A stretch of 64,000 nucleotides of DNA. Origin: an uncultured Clostridia bacterium (lineage in GTDB: Bacteria > Bacillota > Clostridia > TANB77 > CAG-508). Both the position numbers and the translations under genes were made by a program. The notes under the pieces are model-generated. The model ran no database searches and had not been told where the DNA came from. It was given only the letters and a program-made list of their open reading frames with translations. Shown in pieces: positions 1-8,889 of the stretch; the first letter of the stretch is position 1; every line of letters begins with the position of its first letter. The stretch lies in NCBI GenBank assembly GCA_948678575.1, contig CAPPGO010000002.1:177697-241696 (forward strand), read 5' to 3'.

Positions 1-2361
1 TCAACTGATAGTAATTTCCTTACTGAATATGATAAAGTAGTTGAAAATTTTGATAATTACATGAATAGTAAAGACACTTGGTTTAATAAAAATTATCCAA
101 ATAGTAAAGACGACTTAATTGCATATTTTTCAGCAGAATATGGTTTAGATGAAATTTTACCTATTTATTCTGGTGGACTTGGTATTTTATCAGGAGATCA
201 TTTAAAATCAGCAAGTGATTTAGGATTACCTTTTGTTGCTGTTGGTTTATTATATAAAAATGGATATTTTCATCAAAAAATTAATGGATATGGAGATCAA
301 CTTTCAGAATATCATAATATAGATTTATACAATCTTCCAATTTTACCAGTAAAGGATAAAATGGATGATGATGTTATTATAGATGTTGAACTTGAAAATA
401 GAATCTTACATTTGAAAGTTTGGCAAATAAATGTTGGAAGAATAAAACTTTATTTAATGGATTCAGATATTGAACAAAATGATGAAGATTTAAGAAATAT
501 TACACTTCGCTTATATGGTGGAGACAAAGAAATGAGAATTCGTCAAGAAATAGTTTTAGGTATGGCAGGTGTAAAATTAGTAAAAGCATTAGGATATAAA
601 CCAAATTTATATCATATGAATGAAGGACATTCATCATTTTTAACATTAGAATTAATAAAAGATATAATGCAAGAAAAACAAGTTTCTTTTGCTATTGCAA
701 AAGAATATGCTACAACGCAAACTGTATTTACAACACATACACCAGTACCAGCTGGAAATGATATATTTGATTTATGGCTTGTTGAAAAATATTTTTCTAA
801 ATTCTGGGAGAAATTAGGAATTTCAAGAGAAGAATTTTTAAAACTAGGAATGAAAGAATGCGATGAATTAGAGCAAGGATTTAATATGGGAATTTTAGCT
901 CTTAAAATTGCTGGAAAGAAAAATGGTGTAAGTAAATTACATGGTGAAGTTTCAAGAGAATTATTTAGTGAAGTATGGCCTAATATTGCAGAAGATGAAT
1001 CACCAATTACTTATGTAACAAATGGTATTCATACATGCTCATGGCTTGCCCCAAACTTGAAAAACTTGTATAATGAATATTTACCAGCATATTGGCAAGA
1101 TAAAATTCATATTCCTGCAACTTGGGAAAGAATAGACAATATACCAAATGAAAAATTATGGTCAGCACATATTGCAAGAAAAGAAAAATTAATGCAAGTA
1201 ATTAGACAAAATGTTACTGAAAGATATGTAAAAGCTGGGGTTGGTTATGATCAAATTGCAGAAATTGTAAATAACTTAAATCAAAAAGCATTAACAATTG
1301 GATTTGCCAGAAGATTTGCAACATATAAAAGAGCAACTTTAATTTTTAAAGATATAGGCAGATTAACTCAAATATTAAATGATGAGCAACGACCAGTTCA
1401 AATAGTATTTGCTGGTAAGGCGCATCCTGCGGATAAAGAAGGACAAGATTTAATAAGATATATACATGAAATTTCTCAAATGCCACAATTTAAAGGAAAA
1501 ATATTTATATTAGAAAATTATAATATAGGTATGGCAAGATATTTAGTAAGTGGTGTTGATGTATGGCTTAATAATCCTAGACGACCAATGGAAGCATCTG
1601 GAACAAGTGGAGAGAAAGCATCTGCAAATGGTGTTGTAAATTTCAGCATTTTAGATGGCTGGTGGGCAGAAGGCTATGATGGTACAAATGGATGGGCAAT
1701 AGGGACAAATGCAACTTATTCATCTTATGAAGAACAAGACAAAGCTGATAGTAATAGTATGTATCATATTTTAGAAAACAAAATTATTCCAGCATATTAT
1801 AATCAAGATAAAAATGGAATTTCAAAAGATTGGTTAACACTTATGAAAAATTCTATAAAAACTACTGCTGGTCAATATAGTATGTCAAGACAAGTTGTAG
1901 ACTATACTGAAAAATTATATATGCCACTTTGTGAATTAGGAAATAAATATTTTAAAGATATGGACAAGGTTATGGAATTTGCTTCTTGGAAAAGAACAGC
2001 AAAAAATAACTGGAATAATATCAAAATTATTCAAGATAGAAATGTAGATAATGCAAGAATGAATGCAGGAAGCATGATAACTGTTAATTGTGAAGTTGAA
2101 TTCCCACCAGAAATTGACGAAGCAAATACAGAAGTTCAAGTATATTTTGGACAAATATTAGAGAGTGGAACAATTAGAAATGTATATACTAGGGAAATGA
2201 AAAAAATTAGTGAAAATAAAGAAGAACATAAAGCTTATTATGAAGCAAATTTAGATTTAATTACTGGTGGAAATTTTGGTTATACATTTAGAGTTCTTCC
2301 AAAACATGAAATGTTAATGGATGCAGAAAACATGGACTTAATTAAATGGTCAGAAAAATAA
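1..2361 (+). CDS. glgP: alpha-glucan (glycogen) phosphorylase, 5' partial
   Basis: Phosphorolysis of alpha-1,4-glucans to glucose-1-phosphate (GT35, PLP-dependent). The frame is open from base 1, so the start and an N-terminal stretch of roughly 100 residues lie outside the window; the ATG at 61 is internal. The sequence matches the short archaeal/thermophile-type alpha-glucan phosphorylases rather than the longer animal/E. coli form: AEYGLDEILPIYSGGLGILSGDHLKSASD near the visible N-terminus, HMNEGHSSF, and the PLP-lysine motif GTSGEKASANG (Lys codon 1615-1617) followed by the conserved LDGWW. The C-terminus has an extra domain of about 130 residues with beta-rich character. Followed by an inverted repeat at 2375-2404. 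Family assignment is very secure; substrate length preference cannot be read. Confidence 0.95.
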   Translation, partial: STDSNFLTEYDKVVENFDNYMNSKDTWFNKNYPNSKDDLIAYFSAEYGLDEILPIYSGGLGILSGDHLKSASDLGLPFVAVGLLYKNGYFHQKINGYGDQLSEYHNIDLYNLPILPVKDKMDDDVIIDVELENRILHLKVWQINVGRIKLYLMDSDIEQNDEDLRNITLRLYGGDKEMRIRQEIVLGMAGVKLVKALGYKPNLYHMNEGHSSFLTLELIKDIMQEKQVSFAIAKEYATTQTVFTTHTPVPAGNDIFDLWLVEKYFSKFWEKLGISREEFLKLGMKECDELEQGFNMGILALKIAGKKNGVSKLHGEVSRELFSEVWPNIAEDESPITYVTNGIHTCSWLAPNLKNLYNEYLPAYWQDKIHIPATWERIDNIPNEKLWSAHIARKEKLMQVIRQNVTERYVKAGVGYDQIAEIVNNLNQKALTIGFARRFATYKRATLIFKDIGRLTQILNDEQRPVQIVFAGKAHPADKEGQDLIRYIHEISQMPQFKGKIFILENYNIGMARYLVSGVDVWLNNPRRPMEASGTSGEKASANGVVNFSILDGWWAEGYDGTNGWAIGTNATYSSYEEQDKADSNSMYHILENKIIPAYYNQDKNGISKDWLTLMKNSIKTTAGQYSMSRQVVDYTEKLYMPLCELGNKYFKDMDKVMEFASWKRTAKNNWNNIKIIQDRNVDNARMNAGSMITVNCEVEFPPEIDEANTEVQVYFGQILESGTIRNVYTREMKKISENKEEHKAYYEANLDLITGGNFGYTFRVLPKHEMLMDAENMDLIKWSEK

Positions 2362-2374
2362 TATAATTTTTTTA

Positions 2375-2404
2375 AAGAGATACTAACGAAAGTTAGTATC
2401 TCTT
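2375..2404. terminator. 13-bp stem hairpin after glgP
   Basis: AAGAGATACTAAC pairs perfectly with GTTAGTATCTCTT around a GAAA tetraloop. The T-run lies on the 5' side and little follows on the 3' side, so as a + strand intrinsic terminator it is imperfect; it may work as a 3' end or processing hairpin for glgP. Confidence 0.55.
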
Positions 2405-2531
2405 GTGTATTATGGATAATAGTTTTACACAAAAAATGTGTTTGCGACAGGTATCGACAAAAAAGCGTGTAAAGCTTGCAAATACTGTCGAAAACGGTAG
2501 TGCGAAACTCGGATAAATTATATAAAAAGTA
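2405..2531. other. gene-free stretch with small dyads, function unknown
   Basis: Between the glgP hairpin and the spoVS promoter lies a stretch locally richer in G+C than its surroundings. It holds an ACAC/GTGT mini-hairpin near 2427-2441, a TCGACA (2454-2459) / TGTCGA (2486-2491) inverted pair and an AAGCTT palindrome between them. No ORF, tRNA or known riboswitch core is recognised. Confidence 0.3.
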
Positions 2532-2560
2532 TAGACACTTTTGTTTCTTTAATATAAAAT
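2532..2560 (+). promoter_or_regulatory. sigma-A-like promoter of spoVS
   Basis: TAGACA (2532-2537), 17-bp spacer, TAAAAT (2555-2560), 50 bp before the spoVS ATG. A sigma-H promoter would be expected from B. subtilis spoVS, but no clear sigma-H boxes are seen. Confidence 0.5.
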
Positions 2561-2609
2561 ACATTCATGTAAAACATAAGAAGAATAAAAATAATAGGAG
2601 GAAAAAGAA

Positions 2610-2873
2610 ATGGAAGTTTTAAAAATTTCATCAAAATCAAACCCAAATTCAGTTGCAGGAGCAATAGCAGGATTGGTAAAAGAAAGTACAAGAGCAGAAA
2701 TGCAAGCAATAGGTGCAGGAGCTTTAAATCAAGCAATAAAAGCAGTTGCAATAGCAAGAGGATTTGTAGCACCTGCTGGTGTAGATTTGGTTTGCATACC
2801 AGCATTTGCAGAAGTTCAAGTTGAAGGAGAAGATAGAACTGGAATAAAGTTAATTATAGAATCAAGAAAATAG
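2610..2873 (+). CDS. spoVS: stage V sporulation protein S
   Basis: Small Alba-fold nucleic-acid-binding protein of the SpoVS family, 87 aa, the usual length. In B. subtilis it affects septation and progression through stage V of sporulation. The body MEVLKISSKSNPNSVAGAIAG, then AEMQAIGAGALNQAIKA and a C-terminal EGEDRTGIKLIIES, is highly conserved across spore formers and Thermotogae. AGGAGG sits just upstream of the ATG. Monocistronic: own promoter, and a terminator 9 bp after the stop. Together with ytfJ it marks the organism as an endospore former or descendant of one. Confidence 0.97.
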   Translation: MEVLKISSKSNPNSVAGAIAGLVKESTRAEMQAIGAGALNQAIKAVAIARGFVAPAGVDLVCIPAFAEVQVEGEDRTGIKLIIESRK

Positions 2874-2881
2874 ATAAATGT

Positions 2882-2904
2882 TCGCCCAAGAGGGCGATTT
2901 TTTA
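2882..2904 (+). terminator. intrinsic terminator of spoVS
   Basis: Stem TCGCCC/GGGCGA with loop AAGA followed by a run of T. Confidence 0.9.
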
Positions 2905-2988
2905 TTATGTAAGGAAGTTCAGCACAACTTTTCGAAATAACAAGATTAAATTACATATATTCGTGCGATTACAAATCAATTTGCACAT

Positions 2989-3006
2989 GTGGCGAAGCCA
3001 CTTTTT
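2989..3006 (+). terminator. second terminator-like hairpin
   Basis: GTGGC/GCCAC with loop GAA, then TTTTTC. It lies in a 313-bp gene-free stretch between spoVS and the peptide-binding protein; the rest holds only the promoter at 3059-3087. Confidence 0.6.
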
Positions 3007-3058
3007 CTTATATATAAAATTTACTTTTTTGTAATTTTATAAAGTTTATAACTAATTA

Positions 3059-3087
3059 TTGACAATAAGGAAAAAGCATGCTAATAT
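3059..3087 (+). promoter_or_regulatory. sigma-A-like promoter of the peptide-binding protein gene
   Basis: TTGACA (3059-3064), 17-bp spacer, TAATAT (3082-3087). It leaves a leader of about 130 nt before the likely start at 3223. Confidence 0.6.
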
Positions 3088-3222
3088 TGTGTTACTTAAT
3101 TTCTATTATTTAAAATCAATTACAGTCAAATCTAGACTGGGAAAATCAAAAAAATATTTATAAAAATTATTGAAACTTTAATAAAAATGATATATATTTT
3201 GAAAAGAGGAATGAGGTTGAAA

Positions 3223-4803
3223 ATGGGAAAAGGAATTTTTAAATATATATTTGTTATAGTTGTAATAAGTTTAGCAATTTATACTGGTTTTAAGCTTATT
3301 AAAGACGATAGTTTATCGAATGAAGAAAATTTGGATCAAACTTCAAAAGTAAGTACAATTCAAAAAGATTTAAGATTGTCTATTGCAGAATTAGATACAT
3401 TAAATCCAATTTTAAGTAACAATAGAAATGTTCATGAAGTTTCAAAAGTTATTTATGAACCTTTGGTTACTTTGAATGAAAATTATAAGTTAGAATATTG
3501 TTTGGCAAAAGAAGTTGTTAAGCAAGACGATACTACTTATATAGTAAAACTTAGACAGGGAATTTTATGGCATGATGGTAGCAATTTTACTCAATCTGAT
3601 GTTCATTATACAATAGATAAAATAAAAGATCCTAATATTTCTTCTGTATATAAAGATAATTTAAGATATGTTGCTCAATATGAAGAAATAGATGATTACA
3701 CTTTCAAATTATATCTTACACAAGCAGTTCCATTTTTTGAGTATAGTTTAACTTTTCCAATATTATCTGCTAATTATTATGGTGAAGACGATTTTGCAAA
3801 TACAGACAAAAATGCTGCTCCGATAGGAACTGGTATGTTTAAAATAGAAAATGTGGATGGAGCCAATATCAAATTAGCTAAGAATGATACTTATTGGGAT
3901 AATTCAAAAAAGCCAATGGTAGAGGAAATTGTAATAAAATTATATTCATCTATGGGTGAAGTTTATAATGCTTTTAAATCAGGAGAATTGGATATAATTA
4001 CAGTAACTGCCAATAATGTAGAAGAATATATTGGAACACTAGGTTATAATAGAATTGAATATAAATCTAGACAATATGATTTTATGTCATTTAATACTTC
4101 ATCAGAGATGTTTGCAGATGCTTCTATAAGACAAGCTATTAGTAAAATAATCGATAAAGATGCTATGGTAGCTACTTGTTTAGGTGCAGGATATGTAAGT
4201 TCCAATTTTAGTTTGGATATGGGAAATTGGTTATATACTAAGGACTTAACAGTTATTCCTAATTTAGATGAAGCAAGGCTTATTTTGGAAAATGCAGGTT
4301 GGAGTTATAGAAATAATTCTTGGATAAAAGATGGAAGAAAATTAGATATAAATATTATAGTAAATGCAAATAACGAAAGTAGAGTTCGTGTGACAGAAAA
4401 TATAGCAGAACAGCTTGAAAATTTTGGAATTAGAGTTTCTGTTTTGCAATATTCTCCTGAGAGATATGCAGATGCAATAAATAATAGAAATTATGAGTGT
4501 ATTATAACAGGAATAGAATGTTCGTTTAGTCCCAATATAAGCACATATTTTGGCGAAAATAATTTAGCAAATTATTCTAATGATGAAATTTTTGATTTAA
4601 TGAATAAAATTGAAAATACAACAGATGATGTTGTTTTATATGATAGTTATAAAACAATATTTGATAAATATTTAGAAGATGTACCATATATAGGATTGTA
4701 TAGAAATACTGATATTGTAGTATATAACCAGGGTCTAGTAGGCAATATTTCGCCAAATGCGTTTAATTTATATCACAATATATATAAATGGTATAGACAG
4801 TAA
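3223..4803 (+). CDS. ABC-type peptide-binding protein (SBP family 5), membrane-anchored
   Basis: Extracytoplasmic solute receptor of the OppA/DppA family, which normally feeds a peptide or nickel ABC importer. Start chosen at ATG 3223 (526 aa), with GAGG 6 nt upstream; in-frame ATGs at 3187 and 3211 lack a spaced ribosome site. Residues 5-22 are one hydrophobic helix without a lipobox Cys, so it is held by an uncleaved anchor rather than lipidated, which is unusual for Gram-positive SBPs. Family marks: LRLSIAELDTLNPI, VIYEPLVTLNENYKLE, LRQGILWHDGSNFTQSDV, APIGTGMFKI and DASIRQAISKIIDKDAM. No permease or ATPase genes lie beside it, so it is an orphan receptor here. Peptide specificity is not readable. 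Confidence 0.88.
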   Translation: MGKGIFKYIFVIVVISLAIYTGFKLIKDDSLSNEENLDQTSKVSTIQKDLRLSIAELDTLNPILSNNRNVHEVSKVIYEPLVTLNENYKLEYCLAKEVVKQDDTTYIVKLRQGILWHDGSNFTQSDVHYTIDKIKDPNISSVYKDNLRYVAQYEEIDDYTFKLYLTQAVPFFEYSLTFPILSANYYGEDDFANTDKNAAPIGTGMFKIENVDGANIKLAKNDTYWDNSKKPMVEEIVIKLYSSMGEVYNAFKSGELDIITVTANNVEEYIGTLGYNRIEYKSRQYDFMSFNTSSEMFADASIRQAISKIIDKDAMVATCLGAGYVSSNFSLDMGNWLYTKDLTVIPNLDEARLILENAGWSYRNNSWIKDGRKLDINIIVNANNESRVRVTENIAEQLENFGIRVSVLQYSPERYADAINNRNYECIITGIECSFSPNISTYFGENNLANYSNDEIFDLMNKIENTTDDVVLYDSYKTIFDKYLEDVPYIGLYRNTDIVVYNQGLVGNISPNAFNLYHNIYKWYRQ

Positions 4804-4821
4804 AAATTTTTGATTTATATC

Positions 4822-4849
4822 TTGACAAAACAAAAATTTAAGATATAAT
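4822..4849 (+). promoter_or_regulatory. sigma-A promoter of recA
   Basis: TTGACA (4822-4827), 16-bp spacer, TATAAT (4844-4849). I looked for a Gram-positive LexA box (GAAC-N4-GTTC type) around it and saw none. Confidence 0.85.
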
Positions 4850-4899
4850 AATACCAAACACAAGTTTTACAAACAAACATTTAGGAGGAAGAAATAAAA

Positions 4900-5955
4900 A
4901 TGGGAGACAATTCAGAAAAAAGAAAAGCATTAGATGCTGCAATGAGTCAAATAGAAAAACAATTTGGTAAAGGTTCAGTTATGAAACTTGGCGAGTTTAA
5001 ATCAATGAATGTTGAGGCAATTTCAACTGGGGCTTTAAATTTAGATATAGCGTTAGGAATAGGTGGTATTCCAAAAGGTAGAATTATAGAAATATATGGA
5101 CCAGAATCTTCTGGTAAAACAACACTTGCATTACATGCTGTTGCAGAATCACAAAAAAATGGTGGAGAAGCAGCTTTTATAGATGCAGAGCATGCTTTGG
5201 ATCCAGGTTATGCTAAAAAAATAGGTGTAGACATAGATAATTTAATAGTATCTCAACCAGATACAGGAGAACAAGCTTTGGAAATAGCAGAAGCATTAAT
5301 TAGAAGTGGAGCAATTGATATTGTGGTTGTCGATTCAGTTGCAGCTTTGGTTCCAAAAGCTGAAATTGATGGAGATATGGGAGATGCTCATGTTGGTCTT
5401 CAAGCTAGACTTATGTCACAAGCTTTAAGAAAATTAGCTGGTACAATTAATAAAACAAATGCAACAATTATATTTATAAACCAATTAAGAGAAAAAGTTG
5501 GTGTTATGTTTGGAAATCCAGAAACAACACCTGGTGGTAGAGCTTTAAAATTCTATTCATCAGTTAGAATGGATATAAGAAGAATTGAAAATATTAAACA
5601 AGATGGTAATGTTGTTGGAAGTAGAACAAGAGTAAAAGTTGTAAAAAACAAAGTAGCTCCACCATTTAGAGAAGCTGAATTTGATATAGTTTATGGAAAA
5701 GGTATATCAAAAGAAGGTACTATATTAGATTTAGCTGTTGAGTTAAATATTATTGAAAAAAGTGGTTCATGGTTTAGCTATAATGGCGAACGAATTGGTC
5801 AAGGTAGAGAAAATATAAAAACATATTTAAGTGAAAATCCAAAATTAATGACAGAAGTTGAAAAGAAAATTAGAGATAATTTCTCAAAAGCTTTTGAAAA
5901 TGCATTAGTTGATGGAGAAACTGATGATGAAGAAGAAGTTGAACCAGAAGAATAA
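4900..5955 (+). CDS. recA: recombinase RecA
   Basis: DNA strand-exchange ATPase for homologous recombination and SOS co-protease activity. 351 aa, normal length. Walker A GPESSGKTT (around residues 67-75), catalytic EA(H)ALDPGYAKK region, VVVDSVAALVPKAEIDGD Walker B, loop L1/L2 around MSQALRKLAG and INQLREKVGVMFGNPETTPGG, and the acidic C-terminal tail (DGETDDEEEVEPEE). AGGAGG precedes the ATG. Followed 16 bp later by recX, its modulator, the usual pairing. Confidence 0.99.
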   Translation: MGDNSEKRKALDAAMSQIEKQFGKGSVMKLGEFKSMNVEAISTGALNLDIALGIGGIPKGRIIEIYGPESSGKTTLALHAVAESQKNGGEAAFIDAEHALDPGYAKKIGVDIDNLIVSQPDTGEQALEIAEALIRSGAIDIVVVDSVAALVPKAEIDGDMGDAHVGLQARLMSQALRKLAGTINKTNATIIFINQLREKVGVMFGNPETTPGGRALKFYSSVRMDIRRIENIKQDGNVVGSRTRVKVVKNKVAPPFREAEFDIVYGKGISKEGTILDLAVELNIIEKSGSWFSYNGERIGQGRENIKTYLSENPKLMTEVEKKIRDNFSKAFENALVDGETDDEEEVEPEE

Positions 5956-5971
5956 AATTTAGGAGAATATT

Positions 5972-6538
5972 TTGAAAAAAATAGACAATATAGAAGATAT
6001 AAATAAAATTTTAAATAATAGTGAAGAAATAGAGGAAAACTCTATTTCTTCTAATATTAAAGGCTGTAAGGCTGGTTTTAAAGTTACTGATGAAATTCTT
6101 GAATTAGATAAATTAAAGTCAAAAGTTTTTAAATTTGTAACTTATAAAAAAAGAACTTCTAACGAAATAAGAAAAAAATTTGAAAATGAGAATCAAGATA
6201 TGTTAGAAGAAATAATTGAGTATTTTAAAGCTCAAAATTATATTAATGAAGAAGAATATATAGAAAGAAGCATAAATGAGTTTATTGCATTAAAAAGTTT
6301 ATCTATAAAAGAAATTACATATAAATTAGTACAGAAAGGTGTAGATCGAAATTTATTAGACAAATATGTATGTAATAACAAAGAGAAATTATTAGAATTT
6401 GAAATCAATTCGACTAAAAAACTTATAGTTAAAAATAAAGGTAAAAAAGAATTAGAAGATATAAAAAAGTATTTATATCAAAAAGGATATATGTCTGAAA
6501 GCATTAGTATAGCAATAGATGAAATTGATGAAACTTGA
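5972..6538 (+). CDS. recX: regulatory protein RecX
   Basis: Modulator of RecA filament assembly. 188 aa, starting at TTG 5972 with AGGAG 6 nt upstream (no ATG fits). The first 45 residues are acidic and poorly conserved; the rest is the RecX three-helix repeat pattern (KVFKFVTYKKRTSNEIRKKF, LEEIIEYFKAQNYINEEEYIERSINEF, IKEITYKLVQKGV, DIKKYLYQKGYMSESISIAI). Position directly after recA supports the call. The promoter for scpA overlaps its stop codon. Confidence 0.88.
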   Translation: MKKIDNIEDINKILNNSEEIEENSISSNIKGCKAGFKVTDEILELDKLKSKVFKFVTYKKRTSNEIRKKFENENQDMLEEIIEYFKAQNYINEEEYIERSINEFIALKSLSIKEITYKLVQKGVDRNLLDKYVCNNKEKLLEFEINSTKKLIVKNKGKKELEDIKKYLYQKGYMSESISIAIDEIDET

Positions 6539-6563
6539 CTTTTTGAATAATTAAATATATACT
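6535..6563 (+). promoter_or_regulatory. sigma-A promoter of scpA
   Basis: TTGACT (6535-6540), 17-bp spacer, TATACT (6558-6563); the -35 overlaps the recX TGA stop. It starts the scpA-DUF2953-ytfJ unit. Confidence 0.75.
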
Positions 6564-6597
6564 AAGCAAGGTAAAGTAAATAATTGAAAGGAAAGAT

Positions 6598-7356
6598 ATG
6601 AACAATATATTATCACTTGAAACAAATAAATATGCTTTAAGACTTGATAATTTTGAAGGTCCATTAGATTTATTATGTTATTTAATAGATAAAAATAAAA
6701 TGGACATTTATGAAGTTAAAATTAGTGATATTGCAGAGCAATATGTAGCATACTTAAATGAACAAGAAAAATTAAATTTAGAAGTTGCAAGTGAATTTGT
6801 TGTTATGGCAACTACTCTTATTTTAATAAAATCAAAGAGTTTATTACCAAAAGAAGTTGAAGATGAAGCTGAACTTACAGAAGAAGAACTTTTGAGAAGA
6901 ATCATTGAATATAAAAAATATAAAGAAATTAGCAAGTTATTTAGAGAGAATATAAATGAATTTTCCAAAAGATTTTATAAACTTCCTGATAAAGTTGAAC
7001 TTCCAAAACAAACAATTGAGAAAGAATATAGCCAAGAAGATATTGTTGAAAAATATAAATTATTAGTAGAGCGAAACGAAAATAAAAAGAATGAGAATGC
7101 TAAAAATATTGAAAAAATTGCTGTATATGATACATTTACAGTTGCAGATAAAGTAAAAGACATTTTTAGAGAACTTGCCAAACGACCTAAATTTGTTTTT
7201 AATTCATTATTTAAGTTATCAGAAAAACCAAAAGCAGAAGTTGTTACAGCATTTTCTGGCGTGCTAGAACTAAGTAGAAGAAACAAAGTATTTGCAGAAC
7301 AAGAAAAACTTTTTGGTGATATAATTGTTTCAAAAAGAAAAAAAGAAGAAAAATAA
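6598..7356 (+). CDS. scpA: segregation and condensation protein A (kleisin)
   Basis: Kleisin subunit of the Smc-ScpAB condensin that organises and segregates the chromosome. 252 aa. N-terminal FEGPLDLLCYLIDKNKMDIYEVKISDIAEQY is the diagnostic Smc-head-binding segment; the middle is a charged helical linker; the C-terminal winged helix includes VFNSLFKLSEKPKAEVVTAFSGVLELSRR. GGAAAG precedes the ATG. In most clostridia scpB follows immediately; here the next gene is the DUF2953 protein, so scpB must lie elsewhere or be absent. Confidence 0.96.
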   Translation: MNNILSLETNKYALRLDNFEGPLDLLCYLIDKNKMDIYEVKISDIAEQYVAYLNEQEKLNLEVASEFVVMATTLILIKSKSLLPKEVEDEAELTEEELLRRIIEYKKYKEISKLFRENINEFSKRFYKLPDKVELPKQTIEKEYSQEDIVEKYKLLVERNENKKNENAKNIEKIAVYDTFTVADKVKDIFRELAKRPKFVFNSLFKLSEKPKAEVVTAFSGVLELSRRNKVFAEQEKLFGDIIVSKRKKEEK

Positions 7357-7408
7357 AATTGAATAAAAAATTTGTAAAAGATAAAACTATAATTGTTAGG
7401 AGATTAAT

Positions 7409-8050
7409 ATGATAGTTTTATCTTTTTTTGTTGTATTTCTAATTTTTTTTATTTTAGGAATTTATTTTAGTAAATTAAAAATTGTAGTAAATAAAATGGA
7501 ATTTGAAATGAATGGAAATGTAAAATCAAAAGAAGATTATGAAATTAAAATTGGAATATATTTGTTTGGAATAATTAAAATTTTTGGTATAGTATTAGCA
7601 GAAAATAGTTTGAGATTTTTAAATATAAAAATTCCTTATAGAAAAATTAAAAGAACGAAAATATATAATGAAATGATAAAAAAAGATGCCATAGATTTTG
7701 ATAGAAAGTTACTAAAAGATAAAATAAAAAATTTAAGTATGAAATTTGAAAAAATAAACTTGAATATGAAATTTGGAACAGATAGTACATTAATTACTTC
7801 TTTTTTAACTTTTATTGTTTCTACATTGATAAGTTTTCTAATTCAAAAAAGTGTTACTAAATATAAGCCTAACAAACATAAATTTATAATAACTCCTATG
7901 TATGAAAATAGAAACAGTATTAAAATTTTTTTGGAGTTGATTGCAAGTTTTAAATTAAGAAATATTATAAAAGTTTTGTATGACTTGAATAATTTATCGA
8001 AAAATGAACATATTAAACATAAAATTAAATTTAAGGAGATAAAGATATGA
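7409..8050 (+). CDS. DUF2953 family membrane protein
   Basis: 213 aa, function unknown. An N-terminal membrane helix (about residues 2-20) is followed by a basic beta-rich stretch (KIGIYLFGIIKIFGI) and a second hydrophobic region near 130-150. It resembles the DUF2953 proteins that lie between scpAB and ytfJ in clostridial genomes. TTAGGAG precedes the ATG. Its stop overlaps the ytfJ start (ATGA), indicating translational coupling. The gene order suggests a sporulation or envelope role, which is inference. Confidence 0.7.
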   Translation: MIVLSFFVVFLIFFILGIYFSKLKIVVNKMEFEMNGNVKSKEDYEIKIGIYLFGIIKIFGIVLAENSLRFLNIKIPYRKIKRTKIYNEMIKKDAIDFDRKLLKDKIKNLSMKFEKINLNMKFGTDSTLITSFLTFIVSTLISFLIQKSVTKYKPNKHKFIITPMYENRNSIKIFLELIASFKLRNIIKVLYDLNNLSKNEHIKHKIKFKEIKI

Positions 8051-8619
8051 GTGAACATCCAATAGAAGGTCTTATGAAAACAGCTATGAATAGCATTCAA
8101 GATATGGTTGATGTAAATACAATTATTGGAGAACCAATAGAAACATCTAATAATATGGTTATAATACCAATTTCAAAAGTATGTTTTAGTTTTGCAGCTG
8201 GTGGAAGTGAATTTCGTGGTGAAACGATAGATGAGTATAAGAAAAAGGATAAAGAAGAACAAGTGCAATATAGACTTCCATTTGGTGGAGGAAGTGGAGC
8301 AGGAGTTTCAATTAATCCAGTAGCATTTTTGGTAGTAACTTCTGATGGCGTAAAACTTATGCCAATTAATCATGCTTCAACTGTTGATAAACTTATGGAT
8401 TATGTGCCAGATATAATAGAAAAGGCAAATAAGTTAATGAACAAAAAAATGGAAAATAAAGATAAACGAGAAGAAGGTTTAGAAAGCAAAATACAAAATC
8501 AAAAAGATGTGAAAATAAAAACAGAAGAAAAATTTAAACCTGGAACAAGAACAAAAGAAAAAACTATTAATATTGAATATGATGAAAATAATCCAACAGA
8601 ATATTTAGAAGATGAGTAG
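8047..8619 (+). CDS. ytfJ: sporulation protein YtfJ (GerW family)
   Basis: 190 aa. The conserved core is HPIEGLMKTAMNSIQDMVDVNTIIGEPIE, then IIPISKVCFSFAAGGSEF, LPFGGGSGAGVSINPVAFLVV and KLMPINHASTVDKLMDYVPDIIEK. B. subtilis YtfJ is made in sporulating cells and its relatives (GerW) take part in germination. The last 50 residues are a Lys/Glu-rich tail not typical of the family. It closes the scpA-DUF2953-ytfJ unit and is followed by a terminator. Confidence 0.92.
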   Translation: MSEHPIEGLMKTAMNSIQDMVDVNTIIGEPIETSNNMVIIPISKVCFSFAAGGSEFRGETIDEYKKKDKEEQVQYRLPFGGGSGAGVSINPVAFLVVTSDGVKLMPINHASTVDKLMDYVPDIIEKANKLMNKKMENKDKREEGLESKIQNQKDVKIKTEEKFKPGTRTKEKTINIEYDENNPTEYLEDE

Positions 8620-8630
8620 TTTTATAAAAC

Positions 8631-8686
8631 AAAGACTTGTATTTCAAGTGAACATGTATCAGTTCATTTAAAATGCAAGTCTTTTT
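8631..8686 (+). terminator. terminator of the scpA-ytfJ unit
   Basis: AAAGACTTG/CAAGTCTTT stem closing a 36-nt loop that contains a smaller GTGAAC/GTTCAT hairpin, followed by TTTTT. Confidence 0.7.
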
Positions 8687-8693
8687 AGATACA

Positions 8694-8720
8694 AAAAAAG
8701 CTCTAAAAAGAGCAAGTTTT
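8694..8720. terminator. bidirectional terminator at switch A
   Basis: GCTCT/AGAGC stem with AAAA loop, A-run on the left and T-run on the right. On the - strand it would stop transcripts from the promoter of switch A in the drawn orientation. The same hairpin occurs at 10984-11010 and 13506-13532. Confidence 0.75.
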
Positions 8721-8743
8721 TCGTTAAGATATACATTTAACGA
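8721..8743 (+). repeat. left inverted repeat of switch A
   Basis: 23 bp with arms TCGTTAA and TTAACGA around a 9-bp core, GATATACAT. It is the reverse complement of 8890-8912 with one mismatch. Confidence 0.85.
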
Positions 8744-8757
8744 ATTATTATAAGACA

Positions 8758-8786
8758 ATGATACACATAAATTTCTAAGAAGTCAA
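8758..8786 (-). promoter_or_regulatory. promoter inside switch A, drawn OFF
   Basis: TTGACT, 17-bp spacer, TATCAT read on the - strand. The spacer is almost identical to those of switches B and C; the -10 is the weakest of the three. Confidence 0.7.
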
Positions 8787-8889
8787 GATTTCCATAATAA
8801 TTTTTTTAAGTAATTTTTACTTGCTTTTTTAAATTAAGCAAAAGTGCCGTACTATATGATACTCTAAGAAAGTATTGAAAATATATTTT

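Noticed and set aside
2430..2520. tRNA, tmRNA or other known ncRNA before spoVS
   Set aside because: No cloverleaf, TTCRANY T-loop or tmRNA end sequences; dyads are short and do not form a known structure.
4822..4899. LexA box at recA
   Set aside because: No GAAC-N4-GTTC type palindrome found between promoter and start.
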